A stretch of DNA of 64,000 bases, taken from contig BCIO01000003.1 in the NCBI GenBank assembly GCA_001599975.1, positions 1,916,677-1,980,676 of the forward strand. The letters run 5' to 3'. Within the stretch, counting starts at the first letter, position 1, and every line of letters begins with the position of its first letter. Below the pieces are notes generated by a model that was not told where the DNA came from, searched no databases, and worked only from the letters and a program-made list of their open reading frames with translations. The DNA is from Cystobasidiopsis lactophilus (Eukaryota; Basidiomycota; Agaricostilbomycetes; Agaricostilbales; Chionosphaeraceae). Below, piece by piece: positions 55,600 to 64,000 of this stretch. A program made the position numbers and the translations under genes.

Positions 55600-56064
55600 A
55601 ACCGCCTTCGCCTTGGCCGCCCACCCGACCTCCTCCCGCCTTCTTTCGCGCCTGTGTCTCCTTGATTTATTTCGGGGCTGCTTCCTTCCTTCCTACTCTC
55701 TTCCGCCTCTCTGACCTTGTTGTGTCTATAATACCGCGTCTCTCACTTTTGCTTTTCCCTCCTTGAGTAATGGCTTTCGCTTTTTCCTGGTTTGTTGTGA
55801 TGTTTTAGACTCTTGGGCATTTTCCTTACTTTGCAACGCTTGGGACAACTCTTTAATCCTCTTGAGCGAGAGACGGAACCAGCACTTTGCAAAGTCTCCG
55901 TGGGATTCAACATCCACACCCACGAAATGCTCTTTGCTTCCTTCCCACCACCTCCGCGTGCTCCAACTGCTCCTCATCCACAGCTAAACTCGCAGTGAGT
56001 GCCCTCATCCTTAAAGCACAGCGCCCGTCCTCACAAGGAGGCGACACGGCCAGGCGAAACGAAT
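55600..56064. other. Intergenic
   Basis: About 465 bp, C/T-rich near both ends. It holds the RHB1 3' UTR and SPO12 promoter. The open frame beginning at 55999 starts with GTG and is not used. Confidence 0.4.
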
Positions 56065-56580
56065 ATGTCGACCGAATCCCGCGAGCCGTCGCCGACCAAC
56101 TCGACCTTCTCCGTCGAGGTCCAAGCCCTGCACCGCCCGGGCCAAGAGGCCACCGTCGTCCCGCCCGCGCACCAGGCTGGCGGCCAGGAGAACGGGGGCG
56201 TCAAGGGCGTCATGACCGGCAAGGCGCTGCTGGCTAAGAAGATGGCCGCTTCGGGGTTCGTTGCTGCCCCCTCCTCCCTTTGCATGCTTCGCAATATGCT
56301 AATGAAGAGTGTGGCCGAACAGCCAAAACTTCTACTCGCCCTCCGACTCGCTCGTGTCCCCTTGCACGGCCAAGTTGCACAACGCCAAGAAGCGCCACCA
56401 CACCAAGTGCGTTGCTTTGACCCCCTTCAATATCAGTCGTTATGGAGCTGATGTATGACCTGGATGACTCACAGAGGCAAGCCTTTGTCCCTGAGCAGCG
56501 CTTTCCGGCAGCAACAGCGCCCTACCTTCCAGCAGCAGCAGTCCTCCGAGCCCGCCGCTCCTGAAGCTACGGAAGAGTAG
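56065..56580 (+). CDS. SPO12: Spo12-like mitotic exit regulator
   Basis: Small, disordered nuclear protein of the Spo12 family, which promotes release of the Cdc14 phosphatase at mitotic exit. Starts MSTESREPSPTNSTFSVEVQ. The conserved core in the middle exon is NFYSPSDSLVSPCTAKLHNA followed by KKRHHTK, which fits the family consensus S-P-(S/T)-D-x-x-x-S-P-x-T-x-K-L. The two Ser-Pro sites are potential Cdk targets. The C-terminus is Gln-rich (FRQQQRPTFQQQQSSE). Three exons, with two short introns. Function is inferred from the family. Confidence 0.85.
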
Positions 56581-56966
56581 GACTACTATAGGACTCTCGC
56601 ATACACCATTCTATGGATCAGCTGCTGGCATAAACCACTCAAGCGCTGTCCTCGCTCTCCCGGTCATAGTGGGAGACCCCATGTTGTCTTTTTTGTTCTA
56701 CCTTTCGTTCTTTCTCTCTGCTCATCATCATGCTGCATGTTTTCTCTCTCTTGTTCGTTTTCCCACGCAGAGAATCTTTTCACACACCACACATGCATTA
56801 GATTTCTTCCACCCGTTTTACTACATAAGCTATTACACAACAGCAGAATGAGATGCGCCCTTCTATACAGCTCTATAAGGATTGGTCTTGAGTCGTGAGA
56901 TGATGCCAGCAGTCATGAGTCGTGAGGAATGGTCGGGATGATGCTTTGTAGAAAGGAGCGAGGAGA
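56581..56966. other. Intergenic, convergent ends
   Basis: About 390 bp between the stops of SPO12 (+) and the GH3 gene (-), T-rich (ttttttgttctacctttcg near 56688-56706). No gene seen. Confidence 0.4.
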
Positions 56967-59900
56967 TCACTGGCGGAGGCAGCTCTTGAGCAAAGGCGAC
57001 AGGTCCACCTCTTGCTCCAACCTGATGTCCCTCGACGACGCGCCCACGGCCACCCGGATCTTGCAGGGCTGCTTGACGAACGAGCGGGTGCCTTGGCAGA
57101 TGAAGCGCCACTCCTGCGCCTCAACGTTCCAGTAGCTCAGGTCGCGCGCCAGCAGGTCCACCGTGACCGAATGCGAGGCGTGGGGGCCGAGCATGGGAGT
57201 CATGTTGAACCCTTTCAAGACTTTAGGAGGCTCGGGCACGAACGAGGTTGAGTTGATCGGCGGCGAGAAGTGGACGAGGTAGACCTGCGACGCCTCTTTG
57301 CCGGCGACGTGCGAGCCCGTATTGGTGATGGAGTACGAAACGGACAGCAGCTTGGTTTTGGGCGAGGAGAGCGCGGGGCAGGCTTTGGTCGGGTCCAAGT
57401 GGAGGATGTGCCGGCCGCCGCTGGGCGGGTGCAGGTGCACAGCGAGGCGCGAGTACTCGAACGTGGTGAAGGATAAACCGAAGCCAAAGGGGAAGCGAGG
57501 CGTGATGTTGAAGGCGTCGAACCAGCGGTAGTCGAGCAGCAGGCCCTCGAGGTAGTTGAGGAGCAGGCTGGGTGGCGGCGAGCCGACGGCGATGGAAGTT
57601 GGGTAGTCCGACGCCGACTTGGCGATGGTGAATGGCAGCTTGCCCGACGGACTTACCCAAAGTTCACAAAATGAGCAATCTTATGCCTCTTTGAAACAAA
57701 GAAAAACGCAAAGAGGGGAAAAGGATGAGAAGGGTGGCTCACTTGGTCTTGCCAAACAGAATGTCGACGACGCTCGGTCCAGTCTGCTCGCCCGGGTTGC
57801 CAGCGTACAAAACGGCCTTGACATTTGGATGCTCAATCCAGTCTTCCATCACGACCGCGGCTGGCGAGTGGACAATGACTACCGTGTTCGGGTTGGCGTC
57901 GGCCACAGCGCGGATCAGCGTCTCGCCGTTGTGCCAGAGCGTGAGGTTTGGTCGGTCGTCGGGCACACCTTGCACGTCGCCGAAGACGACGATCGTGTTG
58001 TTGTTCGCGCCGTTCAAGATTTGCTCGCCCGAGTCAGCATTTACTGTTGTCCCTGGTCACACTAGCAAGATGGCCAAACAAGAACAACACTCACCAAAGA
58101 CCAGGGCCAGGTCAGCGCAGCTTGCGGCCAGCGCGCCGGCTTGGGGGCAGTCGGTCACGCTTTCAACCAGCTCGAGGTGGCGGCAATCATCCGTGGCGTT
58201 TATAAATTGCTCGAGAGCCAGTTGAGGACCAACGATGAAGCTGAGGTTGGCACTTCCAGCTGCAATGATCGCAATTAAACAGGTCAGCGCCAAACTAGCC
58301 AGAGGCTGCGTGGCCTTCTAGTACTCACAACCCCAGCCCACTGTGGCAAGCCTCAGAGTATCAGCATAGGCTACCTACCGGCTCAGCGGAGTCCACTCAC
58401 GTGCGACTGTCCCATCGTTGCACTGGTTGTCTTGGCAGCCAGTTGTGTTGGGCTGAGCGGCGTCTAGGCCGATGACCGCAATTTTGGTCCAATCTTCGGG
58501 GCTCAGAGGAAGCATGGAGTGCTTGTTCTTGAGCAAGACGGTGGAGGCAGAAGCCAATTCGCGAGCCAAAGCCACTCGCTCGCTGCTCCGGGCGTTGACA
58601 TGGCGATCCAGTTCGTCGGCGCCGCTCAGGTTCAAGGAGATTGAGCCGCCTGACTGGAAGAAGTTGGTCGGCGGGTAGTCTGCTGCATCTTGGTTGAATC
58701 TAAACCAGGCTGAAAGGACGTGGATGGCCTTCTCGACGACGAGCTCTTGCGAGACCTGCATGTCCAGCACGGCCTGCACCAAGGAGTCGCCGTAGATGCC
58801 GCCGCCAATCTATCAGTAGTTCATTTGAGCAAAAATGGAGGTTCACTGGCAAGAGGTAGTGGCGCACCAGAACGAAGCCACCGGGCATCTCCACATCAAG
58901 TCCAGCTTCAGCTGTCTCGACCGTAGATGGGTGTGTCGCGCCCCAGTCAGAAATAATGAAGCCACGAAAGCCAGCATTCTTAGCGAGGCCAAAGTCGCCT
59001 ATGAGCTGGAAGGGCCAGAATACGAGAAAGTCAGCGTCGGCACAAAGATCAAGGATTTCGGCCGCTCACGTCGTCGTTTTGACAAGAGTAGGTACCTTCT
59101 CCGGACCCTCCAGATTAGTCACTGCCCCCTTGTAGGGGTCAAGGGGCTCACCATTCACGCGATTGTAGCTGTCCGATGAAATCCGAGGCAAGCAAAAAAT
59201 GTCAGCTTCGGCTGCAACTGCCGAACCACGCTCACCTGCAAAGGAGGCACGCGACCTGTTTATATGCCGCAAGCGAAATTTAGAACTCTCTATTTTAGCA
59301 ATCAGATCTTGCCTGACCTCAGTGTCCTGGAAAGAAGTCTGGAAAGGGGCGAAATAGGCCTGCCGGATTGGGTGAGGTCAGCTCTTAAACCCCGTCAGGC
59401 TTGAGCTAGGGAAGGCGACGTCTCACTTCGTGAAGGGTTCTGTCGTCGATGCGCACGTCGTATTCGAGACGGAATTGCTCTTGCTCTTCGCCAATAAGAT
59501 GCTTGATGCAGGCCATCTGTGGCGGAGCACCATTTTTTGAGCAGCGTTTTATTAGCCTCAGATTTGACTCACGACACCGTTCGAATGAATACCATCGATA
59601 GTAGCTGTAGCTGCAGCGCTTGACAAGAAAGGATCCGGTCCGAACGTCTCGAAGGCACGGCCAGCTGTCAAGAAATAAGATCGCATAGTGGAGCAGGTCA
59701 GGCTGTTTAACTGACCTTGCGGGGAACGGATCTTCGTTATAGGTGTCAGACGAGTTGATTCTTCACATTAGAGAGGAGCTTACCAGGTTCACAGAGGGAG
59801 CCAAAACGACGTTTACTCCCTTGATGCGCGCCTCTGCGGAAATGGCCTGTCCGCGCCTCCAGATCAGATCCTTGTCGAAAGTAGCCGCCGCGTTGATTTG

Positions 59901-60377
59901 AGCAGCATAGGCGGTGACTTCATCTGTGCCTCGAACGCCAGCTGGTCTGAGAACGTCGACGCTGTCAGACGGGGAGCCATGACAACCACCTTCCACAAGC
60001 AATGCTCACCCGTCTTGGAAGCACCTGAGGCACATGTTCAGCATTAGAGAACACAACAGACCAAACTAAGGCCTGACAAGCTTGGTACCCGCGCCGACTC
60101 GCCCGGGAAGACGGTGGTGGAGCCAGTGCACCGAGCCTCGAACAGGCCTTGACCTGAGTGGCTCTGGGTCAAGCGCAGCCCATGAAAAGAAGCAAAAGAC
60201 GCGAAACATACCCGTCAGCAAGCCCACTTGCTGCAGCAAGGTCAGATTTGCGACAGTCGCCTTGGCAAGGTCGAGCGCGGTTTCCCAGCTCCGCAGTGGC
60301 GGCTCAGAATCCCAGGCAGACGTTGGGGAGCAGGAGTGCAGCGCGACTAAGAGCTTCAGAAGAGTTTGGAGACGCAT
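56967..60377 (-). CDS. Secreted GH3 beta-glucosidase
   Basis: Extracellular beta-glucosidase, likely acting on cellobiose or beta-1,3-glucan oligomers. The start MRLQTLLKLLVALHSCSPTS is a signal peptide. The GH3 N-terminal barrel appears in many small exons: PAGVRGTDEVTAYAAQINAA, GRAFETFGPDPFLSS, ACIKHLIGEEQEQFRLE, SYNRVNGEP and the nucleophile segment FRGFIISDWGATHPSTVETA (Asp of SDW). The alpha/beta sandwich has LARELASASTVLLKNKHSML, IAVIGLDAAQPNTTG and VVIVHSPAAVVMEDWIEHPN. The fibronectin-III-like C-terminus has SVSYSITNTGSHVAGKEASQ and ends LSPLLKSCLRQ. About 850 residues. It is split by well over ten introns in the N-terminal half, in contrast to the long exon of the C-terminal half. 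Confidence 0.9.
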
Positions 60378-60939
60378 CCTGGCCGCTGCAAAACAAGAGC
60401 ATCTCTGACAGGTCGAAGACTGAAGGGCAAAGGGGTCACGTCAGAATAAGGTGTTGGGTCCCAAGTTTCGGGCGCTGCGTGGGCAGCGATGCCTATGCAT
60501 GTCCACATCATCCCGTTCGAGGGGATGTCGAGGGTCAAGAAGGGGCCAAAAAGCTGGACGGAGGGCTACTTCTGCCTGGCGGCGTGGGGGCACTTCATTT
60601 GCCCTCGGAAGGCGCATAAGTGCAAGTGCCAAGCAGCATAAGTGACAAGAAGTCAAGCCAAGCGAGTCACAGTAGGCAGCAATGTACCAAGCACACGAAT
60701 ATGCTTGGCGGGAGCAAGAAGAGGAGCTTCGCGCGGCCTGAAGGCGAGCCAGTGGCAAATTGAAGGCGGAATTGAAATCGGCGAGAGTTATGGACAGCAT
60801 TCTCAACAAGCAGGGCAGAAAGTCCTCCAGCGCCCCCAAAAGGGGGTCGACAATGGTGGCAAATGAAAATGCTCGCGTTGCACAAGGACATCAAGCCCTT
60901 CGAACGTCCCGTCCCGTCCTCCCCAGCGAAAAGTGTCGT
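60378..60939. other. Intergenic, GH3 promoter
   Basis: About 560 bp between the GH3 start and the HOM2 stop, both on the minus strand. No gene supported. Confidence 0.4.
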
Positions 60940-62162
60940 CTAGACGATGTCCTTGAGAGCGGCGTACTCGGCGTTGATGATGCTGGAGGTGGCGGCGCCA
61001 ATGCTGACGTTGTTCGACAAGACGGTGAATTTGATGTCGAACACCCCACACGGCCTGACCCTTCCGACTGACACTCCCGCGCCGTCCTGGAAATACCGAT
61101 CCAAACGAGGTTGGGGCCGGTCCTCCTCCTCGTGCACAAAGATGGCCTGCGCCGGCGCGGACGGGCAGCCCAGCGTTTGCGCCTCGCACTTGTATGCCCG
61201 GAGCGCATCGATGACAGCCTGAGGAGAGGGTGCGGGCTGCTTGGAGAACTTGACAGAGACGGATTCCATGTGGCCATCGATGACTGGCACCCGGTTGCAA
61301 GAGGCGGACACCTTGATGGGCTGCTGGGCTCGCAGGTCGAACGCGGTGGCGTCCTTTGACATGCCCCCTAAGATCTTGGCCGTTTCCCACTCTATCTTCT
61401 CGTCCTCCCCAGAGATGAATGGCACGACGTTGTCGAGGATGTCGAGGGACGGCACGCCGGGGTAGCCACCGCCAGAGATGGCCTGCATTGTCACTACAAT
61501 GACCGCCTCTAGCGGCCCAAAGCTGTCTTCCAGGGCCTTGAGGGGCACGACGAGACCGGTTGTAGAGCAGTTGGCGTTGGTGATGATGAAGCCCTTTTGG
61601 AGCGGCGGCGACTGGACGGCCTTTTGGTGAGCGATGATGTCGAAGTGGTCGGTGTTGACCAACGGCACGATCAAGGGCACGACTGGGTCGCGGCGGTAGT
61701 TCTTGGAATTGGAGAAGACGGCCAGCTCTGCCTCCCTGAAGGCCTTTTCTGTTTCGTCGGGGTGTGCCCATGATCAGCCCGCGCGACCCCTTGCAATCGA
61801 ATTCGACTGTAAGACGCTTACCAATGTCGCCGGCCACATCGCTGTCCAAGCCGGAGAAGACGACGTCGCACTCTTTGAAGTATTTTGCGTCGCACTCGAC
61901 GACCGGCAGCTGGCGCACTTTTGCTGGGATGGGGACCGACTGCTTCCACCGCACTGCTTTCTCGTATGGCCTGCCAGCGGATCTGGACGAGGCGCCCAGC
62001 GCGACCAGCTCGAAGAAAGGGTGTTGCGAAAGGAGGACGATGAAGCGCTGCCCGACCGTGCCTTTGAATGCTCTTCGACTCAGCGTCCAAGTCGACTGTC
62101 CCAGACGCTTGCAAAGACTGACCTGTGGCACCCAGGACGCCAACTTTCCGTGTCTTCACCAT
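60940..62162 (-). CDS. HOM2: Aspartate-semialdehyde dehydrogenase
   Basis: Reduces aspartyl phosphate to aspartate semialdehyde in the threonine/methionine pathway. Starts MVKTRKVGVLGATG, the NADP-binding glycine-rich loop, with an intron before TVGQRFIVLLSQHP. Later come VVFSGLDSDVAGDIG and FSNSKNYRRDPVVPLIVPLV. The active-site Cys is in FIITNANCSTTGLVVPL. SGGGYPGVPSLDILDNVVPF, SASCNRVPVIDGHMESVSV and the terminal AATSSIINAEYAALKDIV complete the family pattern. About 365 residues in three exons. Fungal-type enzyme. Confidence 0.94.
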
Positions 62163-63145
62163 TGCAGAATTCGTTGATTCGACTCAACAGAAACTCGCCC
62201 TCCTTATTTTTCAATGGACTCCAAGGCGATCTCTCGAACGCGACCAAACGCGTCCGTCTGGATCCTAGGTTTTGGCCCTGACTACAAGGGAGGGCTAAGC
62301 CAGAGAGGGTTGGCCGATTAATGATCTCGTCGAGCTAGGGTGCGTCATTTTGATGGCTCTTTGGGGAGCGCAATTGAGGGGATTTCAAGGTTTGGCAGGG
62401 TCTGGGAGTCTGGCCGCCATCGCCACCAACAAGTCAGAGGGGGTGGGAGGAGGTGATAAAGGGCGGACTTCGGCTCTGCCGCCGCTGCACCTATAAGGAA
62501 AGTCTCAGCGGTTTCAGCGTTGCGGCATCTTCTCGTCGCGCAGTGACCGTAATGAAAATAATGCGCCGGGGCGCGCAGGTCAGGAGTCTGAATTTAGGAC
62601 GCAGAGGGTGTCAAATATGGCATATGTCACCCAGGAACCCGACAGCCGAGAGGAGGGACAAACGGTTTACCCTCGAGCCGCCCTACCAAAAGGGGTCCAT
62701 CATCCACGATAGTGGCCTGCTTCGGCCGTGAGGCGAAGGGGCTGGCAGGAGGGCTTTCGAGGGAGGTCCAAATGTGAGATGGCCAAAGTGCGTTTGTCGC
62801 CACCCTGGATGGATAGCGTTCCGCTCTGGACCTCGGGCTGCACAACAACGATCCACCCTTGAGATTCTATGAACTCTAGCGTAAGGTCAGCGCCGGGCAA
62901 AGGAAAAGAAAAAACAACAAACACTGCTGGTCAAGGGCGAAAGCGCATTTCGCACCACATGGGTGTCAAAACAAAGGGGGGTCGAATTTCGGACCGCTCC
63001 CAAAGTTGCCTCTCTCTCTCTCCTCTTCCCATCCACCCAGTCTCCGGCCTTGTGCGCTCCCTTGCCCTTCTCCTTCTCTGCTGGCCTGTGTTGACGGTCC
63101 TGCCTCTTGACAGCGTGGTTCCCCCCCTCGCCTCGGTCCAGCAAG
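62163..63145. promoter_or_regulatory. Long divergent region HOM2 / PMA1
   Basis: About 980 bp between divergent start codons. Close to the H+-ATPase start is a CT tract (tctctctctctcctcttcc, about 63011-63029). Such CT-rich blocks are frequent upstream of strongly expressed fungal genes. Frames found here on either strand lack motifs. Confidence 0.5.
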
Positions 63146-64000
63146 ATGGCGACACAACAATTCGCTTCGGCGGACGAAAAGCACAACCACTCGGTCTCCT
63201 CCCAGGGCGATAGCGACGAGACTCGCACTGCCACCCACGACTACCTCGGCAAGCCCGACGAGGAGGCGGCCGTCGACAACTCGAACCTCAGCCCCGAGTA
63301 TGCCGCCCTGCTCTCGTACATTGCCGATTCGAGCAATCGCAAGCGGTCTGGCGGCGACAATGCCGATGGCGAGACCGTCGAGAAGAAGCGCATCTGGTAC
63401 AAGCCGTGGGCCACCCGGGAAGTCCGCTACGCACGGGACGGCACCGAGATCAAGTCGGATGCCGTCAAGGCCACTCCCCCCGAATGGTGAGTGTCTTCCG
63501 CTGCCCGCTCTGGAGCTGCCCGCTGACTGCTGTGTGCAGGCTTGAGACCAACATGTCCCAGGGCTTGACCGAGGACGAGGTCAAGCGGCGCCGTGGCATT
63601 TCCGGCTGGAACGAGCTCGAGGCGTATGTTCCCCCTCTTTTGGAGCTCCTAAAAATTTTTGGAGGCCAGGAACTGACTCGGCTGCCCTTCACAGCAAGCG
63701 CGAGAACCTGTTCATCAAGTTCTTCACCTTCTTCACTGTTTGTTTTGCCCCCTTCCGAACGTCACCCTGTTGTTTTGGTCGGCTAAAGCTCCTATCTTCT
63801 GATGATCGCAGGGCCCTATCCTCTACGTTATGGAACTGGCAGTCGTCCTCGCTGGCGGTCTGCAAGACTGGATTGGTGCGTCGCCGCCCGCGCACGTTTT
63901 ATCAAAATTGTGATCCTGACCAAAATCCGGCAATAACAGACTTCGGTGTGATCGTGAGCCTCCCTGGCCTTGTCTCCGACCTGAGCCCTGCTAACCTGCT
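63146..64000 (+). CDS. PMA1: Plasma-membrane H+-ATPase (5' part)
   Basis: P-type proton pump that energises the plasma membrane. Only the N-terminal region lies in the window; the rest is beyond the right edge. Exon 1 (to 63486) is an acidic, Ser-rich cytosolic tail ending WATREVRYARDGTEIKSDAV. After an intron come LTEDEVKRRRGISGWNELEA, KRENLFIKFFTFFTG, PILYVMELAVVLAGGLQDWI and DFGVI, i.e. the cation-ATPase N-terminal domain and start of the first membrane helices. Introns at 63487-63539, in the Glu-Ala codons near 63624, after FFTFFT and within the codons of WID were checked in frame. The last visible exon ends with a GTGAGC donor at about 63953. Confidence 0.94.

Noticed and set aside
55999-56064. 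Longer N-terminus for the Spo12-like protein
   Set aside because: The frame would begin with GTG; the ATG at 56065 fits the family better.

Overview
This window is nuclear DNA of a fungus, very probably a basidiomycete. The genes are intron-rich. Introns are short (about 42-66 nt where I could fix both ends by protein similarity) and have GT-AG borders with a few GC-AG exceptions. The gene set is typically fungal: plasma-membrane H+-ATPase, sphingolipid C9-methyltransferase, Prp31, Nop56, Rrp8, Vip1, Rheb, Spo12, a Pap1-type bZIP factor and glucan-active GH17 and GH3 enzymes. I cannot name the subphylum. Genes are tightly packed on both strands, and several convergent pairs end within 22-100 bp of each other. 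I saw no transposon, rRNA, tRNA or CRISPR array.

Layout. 0-7 kb: RNase P subunit Rpr2 (-), GDP-mannose pyrophosphorylase (+), ribosomal protein L35 (+), rRNA methyltransferase Rrp8 (+). 6.7-10.4 kb: two tandem secreted GH17-type glucanases (-), one of which has lost the expected nucleophile. 10.4-16.8 kb: an unexplained 1.2-kb stretch, a DUF7704-type membrane protein, Prp31, a 40-bp tandem repeat and a DHA2-type transporter (all +). 17.2-22.1 kb: mitochondrial ribosomal protein mL54 (-), a large type II membrane glycosyltransferase (+), a small membrane protein (+). 22.2-36.7 kb: a stretch rich in peroxisome-related genes, namely a NUDT19-like CoA hydrolase ending in SKL, two tandem hotdog thioesterases ending in SKL and ARL, and a PEX11-family protein. 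These are interleaved with a secreted protein, a conserved fungal protein, a HAD phosphatase, a Tctex-type dynein light chain, a PAF-acetylhydrolase-like esterase, a small mitochondrial protein and a bZIP factor. 37-47 kb: a helical, probably mitochondrial protein, the TRAPP subunit Tca17, holo-ACP synthase, Nop56, sphingolipid C9-methyltransferase and a second DHA2-type transporter. 47.7-64 kb: Vip1, a GPI-type double-psi beta-barrel protein, Pym1, Rheb, Spo12, a GH3 beta-glucosidase, aspartate-semialdehyde dehydrogenase and the 5' part of the plasma-membrane H+-ATPase.

How the genes fit together. Most are housekeeping genes of unrelated pathways. Themes that recur are RNA and ribosome biogenesis (Rpr2, Rrp8, RPL35, Nop56, Prp31, mL54, Pym1), glucan and cell-wall work (two GH17, GH3, GDP-mannose supply, a glycosyltransferase, a GPI protein), and acyl-CoA/peroxisome metabolism. 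The most interesting observations are the peroxisomal neighbourhood, the GH17 copy without its nucleophile, and several unusual introns. These include GC-AG introns, introns whose retention keeps the frame open, an 18-nt microexon, an 8-nt first coding exon and a stop codon standing alone in its exon.

Exon borders were read by eye from frame and splice sites. Gene starts and stops are firmer than internal junctions unless stated.
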